Part shown: positions 1-7,879 of the stretch, piece after piece | Position numbering within the stretch: position 1 is the stretch's first letter | How the letters are laid out: every line of letters begins with the position of its first letter | DNA from: Paracoccus alcaliphilus | GTDB lineage: Bacteria > Pseudomonadota > Alphaproteobacteria > Rhodobacterales > Rhodobacteraceae | DNA length: 64,000 nt | Assembly (NCBI RefSeq): GCF_028553725.1 | Contig: NZ_CP067124.1 | Coordinates: forward strand, 2,676,001 to 2,740,000 | Direction of reading: 5' to 3' | Notes under the pieces: generated by a model | Database searches by the model: none | What the model saw: the letters and a program-made list of their open reading frames with translations, nothing else | Told to the model about the DNA's origin: nothing | Made by a program: the position numbers and the translations under genes

Positions 1-1138
1 TGCTGACCGCTTCGGCGATATCCTCGTCGCTGATATTCAGCGGCGGCAGCAGGCGCAGGGTATTGTCGGCGGCGGGCACGGTCAGGATCTGCCGGGCATA
101 GCCCGCCTTGACCAGATCGGCAGGCGCCACCCTGCATTTCAGGCCCAGCATCAGCCCCTGCCCGCGCACACCCTCGAACACCTGCGGGTGGGCGGCGACC
201 AGACCTTCCAGCTTTTGCCGGAACAAGGCGGATTTGCGGTTCACCTCGGCCAGAAAGGCGTCGTCCGCGACGATCTCCATCACCCGGCTGCCCACGGCGC
301 AGGCCAGCGGGTTGCCGCCATAGGTCGAGCCATGCGTGCCGGCGATCATGGGTTTCGCGGCCTTTTCCGTGGCCAGCACCGCGCCGAGGGGGAAGCCGCC
401 GCCGATGCCCTTGGCGACCATCATGATATCGGGGGTGATGCCCGCATATTCATGCGCGAACAGTCGCCCGGTCCGGCCCATGCCGCATTGCACCTCGTCC
501 AGAACCAGCAGCGCGCCGGTCTGGTCGCAAAGCGCGCGGATCTCGCGCAGGTCGGCGTCGGGCAGCGGGCGGATGCCGCCTTCGCCCTGTATCGGTTCCA
601 GCAGCACGGCCGCCGTCCGGTCGGTGATCGCGGCTTTCAGCGCCTCGATATCGCCCCAGGGCAGCGTGCGGAAACCCGGCATCAGCGGGCCAAAACCTGC
701 GGTCATCTTTTCCGACCCTGCCGCCGCGATGGCCCCGGTCGAGCGGCCGTGGAAGGCGCCCTCGAAGGTCAGGATCTCGATACGGTCGGGCTGGCCCGCG
801 TCGTGCCAGTATCTGCGCACCATCTTGATCGCCAGTTCGGCGGCCTCGGTGCCGGAATTGGTAAAGAACGCGGTATCGGCGAAGGTCTTTTCCACCAGCA
901 GATCGGCCAGCCGTTCCTGCTGCGGGATCTGGTAGAGGTTCGAAACATGCCAGATCCGGCCCGCCTGTTCGGTCAGGGCGGCAACCAGTTCGGGATTGGC
1001 ATGACCCAGCACGTTCACCGCGATCCCGGCGCCAAGGTCCAGATATCGGGTGCCGTCGGTGGCAATGGCCCAGGCGCCCTCGCCGCGTTCGAACGCGACA
1101 GGGGCACGGTTATAGGTCGGCAGAACGTGCGAAATCAT
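1..1138 (-). CDS. argD: Acetylornithine aminotransferase (C-terminus cut by window edge)
   Basis: PLP-dependent class-III aminotransferase of arginine synthesis, acting on N-acetylglutamate semialdehyde with glutamate as donor; many bacterial ArgD enzymes also use ornithine or succinyl-diaminopimelate precursors. The minus-strand reading frame opens at the ATG at 1138 (MISHVLPTYNRAPV) and stays open to base 1, about 379 codons. It shows the TNSGTEAAELAIK segment, the cofactor-contacting LDEVQCGMGRTG block and the lysine of MVAKGIGGGFPLGA that forms the PLP Schiff base. The family is usually 390-400 residues, so only a short C-terminus is missing. The next gene downstream (often argF in this group) lies outside the window. 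The substrate call rests on overall similarity to ArgD; a catabolic ornithine aminotransferase role is possible because arginase is encoded 7 kb away. Confidence 0.93.
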   Translation of the reverse strand, partial: MISHVLPTYNRAPVAFERGEGAWAIATDGTRYLDLGAGIAVNVLGHANPELVAALTEQAGRIWHVSNLYQIPQQERLADLLVEKTFADTAFFTNSGTEAAELAIKMVRRYWHDAGQPDRIEILTFEGAFHGRSTGAIAAAGSEKMTAGFGPLMPGFRTLPWGDIEALKAAITDRTAAVLLEPIQGEGGIRPLPDADLREIRALCDQTGALLVLDEVQCGMGRTGRLFAHEYAGITPDIMMVAKGIGGGFPLGAVLATEKAAKPMIAGTHGSTYGGNPLACAVGSRVMEIVADDAFLAEVNRKSALFRQKLEGLVAAHPQVFEGVRGQGLMLGLKCRVAPADLVKAGYARQILTVPAADNTLRLLPPLNISDEDIAEAVS

Positions 1139-1294
1139 GGCGGATTCCCCGAATGGCATGACAGATTGTAATGGCAGAAAGGATCGGACGGTGACAGTTT
1201 CCCCAAGGCGGGGTTGTCAACGTCGGGGACGGGCGGCAAGGGCGGTCCATGCGATCATGCCACCGCCCATAGCGCGGATTTCGGGGTTGTGCAA

Positions 1295-2113
1295 TCACGC
1301 TTTGAGACGATAGCCGGATTTCAGCCAGCGCCATGCCAGCATCAGCACCCCCAGCACGCACAGCCCGCAGATCGCCAGCCCGCGCAGCGCCGGCGCATCG
1401 CTGACGCCGGTCACGCCAAAGCGGGCGCCGTCGATCAGATAGAAGATCGGGTTCCAATGCGACAGCGTATCGAAGGGCGCGGGCAGGTTCTGCACCGAAT
1501 AGAAGGTGCCCGACAGGAAGGACAGCGGCGTGATGACGAAATTGTTGATCGCCGCCATCTGGTCGAATTTCTGCGCAAGGATGCCCGCAAGGATGCCCAG
1601 ACCGCCCAGCAGCAGCGCCGCGAGCAGCACGAAGGTCAGCGCCCACAGCGGATGGGCGATGCCCCGCCCCGTCACCAGCACCACGCCCAGCCCGATCACC
1701 AGCGCCACTAGCCCCGCCCGCGCGACGGCCCCGATCAGATAGCCCGCCAGCAGCTCCCCGGCCGACAGCGGCGGCATCAGCGTATCGACGATATTGCCCT
1801 GCACCTTGGCCGAGGTGATCGAGCTGGAGGTATTGGCAAAGGCGTTCTGGATTACCGTCATCATCAGGATGCCGGGGCCAAGGAAAACCAGGTAGGGCAG
1901 GCCCATCACCTCGCCCCGGTTCTGTCCCAGCGCCAGGGCGAAAACCAGCACGAACAGCCCCGCCGTCATCAGCGGCGCAAAGACGGTCTGCTGCCAGACC
2001 GCGGCAAAGCGCATGATCTCTCGCCGGGCCAGCGTCCACAGCCCCAGCCAGTTCACGCGGCCAAAGCGGCGCACCCCCATCGCGGGTCGGTCAGTCATGA
2101 TCTGGCGTTGCAT
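1295..2113 (-). CDS. ABC-2 type transporter permease, no ATPase beside it
   Basis: Integral membrane subunit of an ABC-2 exporter (YadH/DrrB-like). About 272 residues with roughly six hydrophobic segments. A cytoplasmic N-terminus (LWTLARREIMRF) precedes the first helix, and the family-typical PLSFLSGTFYSVQNLP loop and HWNPIFYLIDGARFG stretch lie near the C-terminus. I chose the ATG at 2113 because AGAAGGAC lies a normal distance upstream; the frame stays open further upstream but would run into gcrA on the other strand. No ATP-binding gene lies next to it: argD is downstream and gcrA is divergent. Its ATPase must therefore be encoded elsewhere. The substrate cannot be deduced; related systems export polysaccharides, lipids or drugs. 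Confidence 0.85.
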   Translation of the reverse strand: MQRQIMTDRPAMGVRRFGRVNWLGLWTLARREIMRFAAVWQQTVFAPLMTAGLFVLVFALALGQNRGEVMGLPYLVFLGPGILMMTVIQNAFANTSSSITSAKVQGNIVDTLMPPLSAGELLAGYLIGAVARAGLVALVIGLGVVLVTGRGIAHPLWALTFVLLAALLLGGLGILAGILAQKFDQMAAINNFVITPLSFLSGTFYSVQNLPAPFDTLSHWNPIFYLIDGARFGVTGVSDAPALRGLAICGLCVLGVLMLAWRWLKSGYRLKA

Positions 2114-2134
2114 CGGCTTGTCCTTCTGCGGTCC

Positions 2135-2162
2135 TTGAATTTCCGCTGCTGTGCGGCTATTT
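2135..2162 (+). promoter_or_regulatory. Candidate sigma-70 promoter for gcrA
   Basis: TTGAAT (2135-2140) and CTATTT (2157-2162) are separated by 16 bases and lie about 80 bases before the gcrA start, in the divergent gap to the ABC permease gene. This is a pattern match only; the -10 box is imperfect. Confidence 0.35.
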
Positions 2163-2241
2163 CTCGGCATCCCGTTTCTGACGGGGTCAATCGCAGGTTT
2201 CAAGATGGGGCGGCAGGTCAAACCCGCCCGGAAAGGCAACC

Positions 2242-2850
2242 ATGTCCTGGACGGATGAACGTGTCGAGACGCTGAAGCGGATGTGGTCCGAGGGCCAGTC
2301 GGCCAGCGCCATCGCCAAGGAACTGGGCGGCGTGACCCGCAACGCGGTGATCGGCAAGGTGCATCGCCTTGGCCTGTCGAACCGCACCGAGGAACCGGCC
2401 GAGGCCGCCGCAGCGCCTGCGGCCCCCGCTTCCGCACCCGCGCCGGACAAGAAGGCGGTCAGGAAACCGGCCGCCGCAGCCCCCCGCGCCGAGACCCCCG
2501 CGCCCGAGGCACCGGCCCCGAAACCTGCCGAGGCCGCAGCGCCGCAGCCTGCCTTTACGCCCGTGCCGCGGCGTCCCATCGTGCCGGCGGGCCAGCCCCT
2601 GCCGCCGCAGCCTTCGGCCAACGAGATCAGCCCCGAGGCGCTGGCCTCGGTCCGCGAGGTCGAGAAACGCGCCCGCAAGCTGACCCTGATGGAACTGACC
2701 GAGCGGACCTGCAAATGGCCCATCGGCGACCCCGCGACCGAGAAATTCTGGTTCTGTGGCCTGCCCAGTCAAGCCGGCAAACCCTATTGCGAGGCCCATG
2801 TCGGTGTCGCCTTCCAGCCCATGAGTTCGCGCCGCGACCGCAGACGCTAA
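2242..2850 (+). CDS. gcrA: GcrA cell-cycle transcriptional regulator
   Basis: GcrA is an alphaproteobacterial factor that binds sigma-70 and stimulates promoters carrying CcrM-methylated GANTC sites. The 202-residue product begins MSWTDERVETLKRMWSEGQS and continues through the GcrA helix-turn-helix (IAKELGGVTRNAVIGKVHRLG, residues ~25-45). A long Ala/Pro linker (residues ~50-125) follows. The C-terminal domain is conserved (TCKWPIGDP, FWFCGLPS, PYCEAHVGVAFQP). The linker is longer than in Caulobacter GcrA but typical for Rhodobacteraceae. An uncharacterised membrane-protein gene follows after 3 bases and may be co-transcribed. The presence of GcrA makes GANTC sites in this genome worth noting; one overlaps the predicted smc promoter. 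Confidence 0.96.
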   Translation: MSWTDERVETLKRMWSEGQSASAIAKELGGVTRNAVIGKVHRLGLSNRTEEPAEAAAAPAAPASAPAPDKKAVRKPAAAAPRAETPAPEAPAPKPAEAAAPQPAFTPVPRRPIVPAGQPLPPQPSANEISPEALASVREVEKRARKLTLMELTERTCKWPIGDPATEKFWFCGLPSQAGKPYCEAHVGVAFQPMSSRRDRRR

Positions 2851-2853
2851 GCC

Positions 2854-3633
2854 GTGGGCCGCTGGTCGGAACTGTGTGCGGGACTGATCTGTGCCGCGCT
2901 GTTTCTGCTGTGGCGATTCGGTTATCCGCATACCTCGGCGGCGGCGCTGGTGCCCGTAATCGCGCTGCTGCTGGTCGGTGCGGGAATTTATCTGCGCCGG
3001 GTCAGGCTGACGCTGGCCATGCGCGAGGGGATCTTCCTGCCCGGCTCGCGCTATAAGCGTTGGTTCAGCGGGCGCATGAGCGGCCTGATCCTTGCCGTGG
3101 TCGAAGGCACCGCCATCGTTCTGGGCATGTGCCATTTTGCGCTGCATGCCCGCCTGCCCGAAGTGCTTCTGGCCGCCGCCATCGGCATCTGCACGCTGGC
3201 GGTTATCGCATGGCTGCGCAGGGTCATGGCGCGGGAGCTGCGGCCCGAATTCGCCGTCGCCGCCAGCGCCTGGGTGGCAGCGGCGATCGCCCTGCCCTTC
3301 TGCCTGCTGCATTTCTGGATGCAGCAGGATATCCTGCCGCCGCCCGTCTGGCTGGAAGCCGGCGGCTTCATGGAGGTGATGAAAGCCTCGCTGGCCGAAC
3401 TGCCCCTGCGTCGGGACGGCATCATCGAGGCGCTCAGCGCCATGCAGCTGCTGGAGGCCGCGATTCACTGGATGCTGCGCGCCATGAGCGACGTGTGGGG
3501 CGTCTCGGCGCTGCTGTTTATTTACAATTCTGCCATTTGCCTTGCCGTTGGGCGGTTTTTTGCCGACTCTGCCGCGACATTCAATCTGGTCGGGCTTACC
3601 CATGAACTCCCCTTCGGCACGCGCAGCCAATAA
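2854..3633 (+). CDS. Uncharacterised polytopic inner-membrane protein
   Basis: I do not recognise this family. The 259-residue product starts at GTG 2854, three bases after the gcrA stop, and has about six hydrophobic segments (for example LICAALFLLWRFGY, ALVPVIALLLVGAGIYL, LILAVVEGTAIVLGMCHF and VWGVSALLFIYNSAIC). Between segments two and three is a short basic stretch (REGIFLPGSRYKRWF). No catalytic or nucleotide-binding motif is visible. Its 3' end overlaps the next gene by 32 bases in another frame, so the two are probably translated together and may form one complex. Spacing suggests transcription from the gcrA promoter, but nothing ties it functionally to GcrA. Confidence 0.75.
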   Translation: MGRWSELCAGLICAALFLLWRFGYPHTSAAALVPVIALLLVGAGIYLRRVRLTLAMREGIFLPGSRYKRWFSGRMSGLILAVVEGTAIVLGMCHFALHARLPEVLLAAAIGICTLAVIAWLRRVMARELRPEFAVAASAWVAAAIALPFCLLHFWMQQDILPPPVWLEAGGFMEVMKASLAELPLRRDGIIEALSAMQLLEAAIHWMLRAMSDVWGVSALLFIYNSAICLAVGRFFADSAATFNLVGLTHELPFGTRSQ

Positions 3634-4558
3634 GCGCGGCATCGGCTTTTATTTCTGGAGCACCATCTTCGCCCTGATCGGCATCACCGCCGTGCTGGTC
3701 ATTCTGGCCATGCTGCGGCCCGTCCCGGATCAGTCCGCGTCCGATACCGCCCAGTCCCCGCAGATCAGCATCACGCAGGAACAGCTTGCGCAGGTCGAGG
3801 TTCGGGCGCGACAGGCCGGATATCAGGCGATCGAGGCCAATCTGGATGATGCGCTGGAGCAGATGTTCCAGCCCGTCTATGCCAGCATCCCAACCTATGC
3901 CGATTTCCATTATTCGGTCTGGGGGCAATATGCCGAACTCTGGGCTGCCGGGAAGGAAACACTGGGTCTCGAGGAAGAGATCGGCAGTCTGATGCGCAAA
4001 CATCTGTTCGAGGATTTCGAGACCCGCCACGTTCAGCAGATAGAGCATCTGCGAAAGGCCTATCAACAAAGCGTTTCCGGCATTTTCGCGCAAGAAGGCG
4101 AAAGGCTGGCGGGCGAGACCGGACAGCCGCTGCCCGAGGCGCTGCAACTGACGCTGGATGATGCGAAACGGCGCATGATCGTGACATTGCCCGCCGCTGC
4201 GACGGGTTCGGCGGCAGCGACAGCCGTTGTGGTGGCCATCGTGAAACCCATCGCCACCAAGGTGGTCGCCTCGACCGCGATCAAGGCGGGTGCCAAGGGC
4301 GTCGGCAAGGCCACCGGAATCGGCGGAACCGCAGCGGCGGGCGCGGTGGCGGGCAGCTTCCTCGGCCCCGTCGGCACTGCGGTGGGCGGTGTTGGTGGTG
4401 CCGTGGTCGGCTGGCTGGTCGTCGATTACGCCGTGGTCAGGCTGGACGAATATTTCAACCGCGATGAGTTCGAGGCCGAATTGCGCGACGCCATCGACGT
4501 CGAGAAGGCGCGTCTGCGGTCCGGCATCCTTGCCGGTTACGCCACACAGCAACCGTAA
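3602..4558 (+). CDS. Uncharacterised membrane protein with glycine-zipper segment
   Basis: About 318 residues from the ATG at 3602. One N-terminal membrane segment (FWSTIFALIGITAVLVILAM) is followed by a predicted extracytoplasmic helical region (residues ~45-185, charged, with LEQMFQPVYASIPTYADFHY). A small-residue hydrophobic stretch (residues ~195-285) then carries glycine-zipper spacing (GGTAAAGAVAGSFLGPVGTA), and a charged tail follows (RDEFEAELRDAI). Glycine zippers pack membrane helices and occur in some pore-forming or oligomeric membrane proteins; that is an analogy, not an assignment. The gene overlaps the preceding polytopic protein gene by 32 bases, implying coupled expression. 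metG follows after a 69-base gap. I recognise no named family. Confidence 0.75.
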   Translation: MNSPSARAANKRGIGFYFWSTIFALIGITAVLVILAMLRPVPDQSASDTAQSPQISITQEQLAQVEVRARQAGYQAIEANLDDALEQMFQPVYASIPTYADFHYSVWGQYAELWAAGKETLGLEEEIGSLMRKHLFEDFETRHVQQIEHLRKAYQQSVSGIFAQEGERLAGETGQPLPEALQLTLDDAKRRMIVTLPAAATGSAAATAVVVAIVKPIATKVVASTAIKAGAKGVGKATGIGGTAAAGAVAGSFLGPVGTAVGGVGGAVVGWLVVDYAVVRLDEYFNRDEFEAELRDAIDVEKARLRSGILAGYATQQP

Positions 4559-4627
4559 GCTGGCCCTTGGTCTCTGGTGTTTTGCACGGCAAGGCCCTAG
4601 AGAAGCGCCAGACACAAGGACGCAGAC

Positions 4628-6346
4628 ATGGCCCGCCACCTGATTACCTCGGCAATCCCCTATATCAACGGCATCAAGCATCTGGGCAACCTCGTCGGTT
4701 CGCAATTGCCCGCCGATCTTTGCGCCCGCTATCTGCGCGGGCGCGGGCATGAGGTCATGTTCATCTGCGCCACAGACGAACATGGCACGCCCGCCGAACT
4801 GGCCGCACAGAAGGCGGGCCAGCCGGTGGCAGAGTTCTGCGCCCAGATGCACGGGGTTCAGGCCGATATCGCCCGCCGCTTCGGCCTGTCCTTCGACCAT
4901 TTCGGGCGTTCATCCAGCCAGCGCAACCAGGTGCTGACCCAGCATTTCGCCGGGCAGCTGGCCGATAACGGCTATATCGCCGAGGTCAGCGAGAAGCAGG
5001 TCTATTCCGTCGATGACGGGCGTTTCCTGCCCGACCGCTATATCGAGGGCACCTGTCCGAATTGCGGTTACGACAAGGCTCGCGGCGATCAATGCGAGAA
5101 CTGCACCAAGCAGCTGGACCCGACCGACCTGATCGATCCGCGCAGCGCGATCTCGGGCAGCACCAATCTGGAAGTGCGCGAGACCAAGCATCTCTATCTG
5201 CGCCAGTCGTTGCTGAAGGATCAGATCAGCGACTGGATCGACAGCAAGCATGACTGGCCGATCCTGACCACCTCCATCGCGCGGAAATGGCTGAATGACG
5301 GCGACGGGTTGCAGGACCGGGGCATCACCCGCGACCTGCATTGGGGCGTACCGGTCAAGCGCGGCGATCAGCCGTGGCCAGGGATGGAGGGCAAGGTCTT
5401 CTATGTCTGGTTCGACGCGCCCATCGAATATATCGCCGCCACCGCCGAATGGGCCGATGCGCATGGCAGGCCCGATGCCGACTGGCGCCGCTGGTGGCGT
5501 CTGGACGAGGGCGCCAAGGACGTGACCTATACCCAGTTCATGGGCAAGGATAACGTGCCCTTCCACACGCTGTCCTTCCCCGCCACCATCATCGGTTCGG
5601 GCGAGCCGTGGAAGATGGTCGATTACATCAAGTCCTTCAACTATCTGACCTATGACGGCGGGCAATTCAGCACCTCGCAGGGGCGCGGCGTCTTCATGGA
5701 TCACGCGCTGGAGATCCTGCCCGCCGATTACTGGCGCTGGTGGCTTCTGTCCCACGCCCCGGAATCGGGTGACAGCGAGTTCACCTGGGACAATTTCCAA
5801 CAATCGGTGAACAAGGATCTGGCCGATGTGCTGGGCAATTTCGTCAGCCGGATCACCAAGTTCTGCCGTTCCAAATTCGGCGAAACCATCCCCGAAGGCG
5901 GCGAATACGGCCCCGAGGAATCCCGCCTGATCGAGGCGCTGACCACCCGCATCCACGCCTATGACGGCTTCATGGCCGCGATGGAGGTGCGCAAATCCGC
6001 CGCCGAGCTGCGCGCCATCTGGGTTCTGGGCAACGAATATCTGCAAGGCGCGGCGCCGTGGTCCACCTTCAAGACCGACCCGGAAAAGGCCGCCATGCAG
6101 GTGCGTCTGGGGCTGAACCTGATCCGGCTTTACGCGGTGCTGTCGGCGCCCTTCATCCCGTTCACGGCGGATGCGATGCTGGCGGCGATGCAGACCGACA
6201 ACCGCGACTGGCCCGATGACGTGGCGACGGCCCTGACCGCCCTGCCCGCCAGTCACGCCTTCACCGTGCCCGAGGTGCTGTTCGCCAAGATCAGCGACGA
6301 AAGCCGCGAGGAATGGCAGGCCCGCTTTCAGGGCGTGCGGGCCTGA
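4628..6346 (+). CDS. metG: Methionyl-tRNA synthetase
   Basis: Class-I aminoacyl-tRNA synthetase that charges tRNA-Met in the cytoplasm. The product has 572 residues. The HIGH-type signature is HLGN at residues 18-21, and the zinc knuckle has four cysteines in CPNC and CENC at residues ~143-159. The KMSKS-type loop is replaced by FSTSQGRG near residue 347, as in other MetG enzymes of this zinc-containing subtype. The anticodon-binding helical domain fills the C-terminus. There is no C-terminal tRNA-binding EMAP-like extension, which fits the length. The start is the first ATG after the 69-base gap, with AAGGACGCAGAC upstream. An IS3-family element has inserted 70 bases after its stop without touching the gene. 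Confidence 0.97.
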   Translation: MARHLITSAIPYINGIKHLGNLVGSQLPADLCARYLRGRGHEVMFICATDEHGTPAELAAQKAGQPVAEFCAQMHGVQADIARRFGLSFDHFGRSSSQRNQVLTQHFAGQLADNGYIAEVSEKQVYSVDDGRFLPDRYIEGTCPNCGYDKARGDQCENCTKQLDPTDLIDPRSAISGSTNLEVRETKHLYLRQSLLKDQISDWIDSKHDWPILTTSIARKWLNDGDGLQDRGITRDLHWGVPVKRGDQPWPGMEGKVFYVWFDAPIEYIAATAEWADAHGRPDADWRRWWRLDEGAKDVTYTQFMGKDNVPFHTLSFPATIIGSGEPWKMVDYIKSFNYLTYDGGQFSTSQGRGVFMDHALEILPADYWRWWLLSHAPESGDSEFTWDNFQQSVNKDLADVLGNFVSRITKFCRSKFGETIPEGGEYGPEESRLIEALTTRIHAYDGFMAAMEVRKSAAELRAIWVLGNEYLQGAAPWSTFKTDPEKAAMQVRLGLNLIRLYAVLSAPFIPFTADAMLAAMQTDNRDWPDDVATALTALPASHAFTVPEVLFAKISDESREEWQARFQGVRA

Positions 6347-6410
6347 TCCCGCAATCCCTGCGGAAAGCCGCCCCGTTCCGGCCAATGTGATCGCCGGTGG
6401 CGGCCCCCCT

Positions 6411-6415
6411 ACTTG
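6411..6415. repeat. Left copy of 5-bp target-site duplication (ACTTG)
   Basis: ACTTG immediately precedes the left inverted repeat of the insertion sequence and is repeated exactly after the right end (7722-7726). Five bases is the duplication length usual for IS2-group elements. Confidence 0.85.
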
Positions 6416-6442
6416 TGAACTGGCCCCGTTTCGACCGGACAG

Positions 6443-6480
6443 CTTGGCGTAGCCAAGGAGGCTTAAGGCTAGCCTTAAGC
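6443..6480 (+). other. Two tandem hairpins in the IS leader
   Basis: CTTGGC (6443-6448) pairs with GCCAAG (6452-6457) around a 3-base loop. Bases 6461-6480 form a perfect 20-bp palindrome centred on GCTAGC. The only strong ribosome-binding sequence, AAGGAGG at 6455-6461, lies between and partly within these stems, 21 bases before the orfA ATG at 6483. Leader hairpins in insertion sequences commonly limit transposase translation from read-through transcripts. Confidence 0.6.
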
Positions 6481-6482
6481 AT

Positions 6483-6866
6483 ATGCTTATGTCGGAATTT
6501 GAAATCATCAGTGATGGTGACCGTCGCCGCCGTTGGTCAGCATCCGAGAAGCTGCGGATCGTGGAAGAAGCCCTGAGCGAGGGTGAAAGCATTTCCGGGG
6601 TTGCCCGGCGTAATGGTGTCGCTCCCAATCTCCTGTATCGTTGGCGCAAGCTGATGTTGGAAAGGGGCACGATTGCCGTGAGTGGAGATGACAGCGTCAC
6701 CAGCAGCAAGACCGTCCGCGAGATGGAGAGCCGTATCCGAGAACTGGAGCGCCAGCTCGGCCGCAAAACGCTGGAGGCCGAGGTCTTGAAGGAAGCGCTT
6801 GAACGGGCAAGGGCAAAAAAACCGATCTTGCATGCGCTGTCGCTGCGACCGGACGATTTCCGATGA
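6483..6866 (+). CDS. IS3-family transposase OrfA (helix-turn-helix subunit)
   Basis: 127-residue OrfA of the IS2 group. The N-terminal helix-turn-helix (RRRRWSASEKLRIVEEAL through GVAPNLLYRWRKL, residues ~12-58) binds the element ends. A leucine-zipper-like helix (MESRIRELERQLGRKTLEAEV, residues ~80-100) supports oligomerisation. An A-rich stretch GCAAAAAAAC at 6813-6822 is the expected site for the -1 ribosomal frameshift that makes the OrfAB transposase in IS3 elements. The stop TGA at 6864-6866 overlaps an ATG at 6863 in the -1 frame, the natural start of OrfB. OrfA looks intact, and on its own it would act only as a DNA-binding repressor. Confidence 0.88.
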   Translation: MLMSEFEIISDGDRRRRWSASEKLRIVEEALSEGESISGVARRNGVAPNLLYRWRKLMLERGTIAVSGDDSVTSSKTVREMESRIRELERQLGRKTLEAEVLKEALERARAKKPILHALSLRPDDFR

Positions 6867-7695
6867 AGGCGGTGGCCAGGACAATGGCGGTGCGCGCTCG
6901 AACCTGCATGAACGGTTGCACGGGAGCGCGAAGCTGCGTCGGAGCTATCATAAAGCTCAAGACGCGGCGGTTCTGCCCCGCATCCAGAGGCTGATGGCGA
7001 AGCGCCCAACCTATGGCTATCGCCGGGTCACGGCAGTTCTGAGCCGGGAATTGCGGGCCGAAGGGTTCGCGGCGGTAAACCACAAGCGCGTGTATCGGAT
7101 CATGAAAAACAACAACCTTCTGCTGGAACGCAGCGGCTTCGCTCACCTGGAACGCAGCCATGACTGCAAGGTGGTGATGATGCGCTCGAACCTGCGATGG
7201 TGCTCAGATGGCCTGGAGTTCACCTGCTGGAACGGCGAAATCATCCGCGCGGCTTTCCCGATCGACGCCTGTGACCGCAGGATCATTGCCTGGCGGGCCG
7301 TGGTCAATGCCGGGATCAGCGGATCGGATGTGCGCGATATGATGCTGGAGGCCGTCGAAAAACGGTTCAATGCATTTCGTGCACCGGGAGTGGTCGAGCT
7401 ACTGTCCGACAATGGCAGCCCTTACACCGCGAAGGACACGCGCATCTTCGCACGTCAGCTTGGGCTGAAACCCTGCTTCACGCCGGTGAAAAGCCCGCAG
7501 TCCAACGGCATGTCAAAGGCATTCGTGAAAACCCTGAAGCGCGACTATGTCAGCGTCACGCCACTGCCGGATGCCGAAACCGTTCTGTCATTGATAGGAG
7601 ACCGGATCGAAGATTATAACGAACACCACCCGCATTCCGGCCTGAAATGGCGCTCGCCGCGAGAGTTCATCACGGCCGCAACCGAAACCGCTTAG
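6863..7695 (+). pseudogene. IS3-family transposase OrfB, frameshifted and catalytically mutated
   Basis: DDE integrase of the IS2 group in two broken pieces. From the ATG at 6863 the frame reads MKAVARTMAV and then loses homology. The rest (GARSNLHERLHG, KRPTYGYRRV, WCSDGLEFTCWNGE, LLSDNGSPYTAK) is in the next frame, pointing to a single-base loss near 6885-6896. The first catalytic Asp (in CSDGLEF) and the second (in SDNGSPY) are present. Exactly 35 residues after the second Asp, the position of the essential Glu is Lys (SNGMSKAF; codon AAG at 7516-7518, one G-to-A change from GAG). The C-terminus (HPHSGLKWRSPREFI) is intact. Both lesions are read directly; the identity of the lost residue comes from the family's D,D(35)E pattern. 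Confidence 0.88.
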
Positions 7696-7721
7696 GTTCC
7701 GGTGAAACGGGGGCTCATTCA

Positions 7722-7726
7722 ACTTG
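7722..7726. repeat. Right copy of 5-bp target-site duplication (ACTTG)
   Basis: Exact repeat of bases 6411-6415, directly after the right inverted repeat of the insertion sequence. Confidence 0.85.
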
Positions 7727-7824
7727 CGCTTTTGGGCGTCCGGTCCTATGGCGGGGCGCTGACCCAGGGACGGGTGTTTTTCCCTCTCGCCCCGACCCAG
7801 GCAAGCGCGCCATCCCCGCATCTG

Positions 7825-7853
7825 TGGACATTCCTGTCCGGCCATTCTTATCT
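7825..7853 (+). promoter_or_regulatory. Candidate sigma-70 promoter for arginase
   Basis: TGGACA (7825-7830), a 17-base spacer and TTATCT (7848-7853) stand 26 bases before the arginase ATG. It lies about 100 bases downstream of the insertion sequence, so the insertion probably did not separate the gene from its own promoter. Pattern match only. Confidence 0.45.
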
Positions 7854-7879
7854 CGGCCGTGAACCAACAGGAGAATCGG

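Larger units (their letters stand above)
6416..7721 (+). mobile_element. IS3-family (IS2-group) insertion sequence, 1306 bp, inactivated
   Basis: The element is bounded by imperfect inverted repeats. The left end begins TGAACTGGCCCCGTTTCGAC. The right end, read from 7721 on the minus strand, begins TGAATGAGCCCCCGTTTCAC. Both share TGAA, a run of C and GTTTC followed by ACCGGA. The flanks carry a perfect 5-bp duplication, ACTTG, so this is a genuine, unrearranged insertion in the metG-arginase gap. It encodes orfA (6483-6866) and a broken orfB (to 7695). Two independent defects in orfB, a frame disruption near 6885-6896 and loss of the catalytic glutamate, mean it cannot transpose on its own. 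Length and duplication size fit the IS2 group. Confidence 0.92.

Noticed and set aside
3542..3601. Longer start for the glycine-zipper membrane protein at 3542
   Set aside because: It would extend the overlap with the preceding gene to 92 bases and put a charged, unconserved stretch before the membrane anchor; the ATG at 3602 is better placed.
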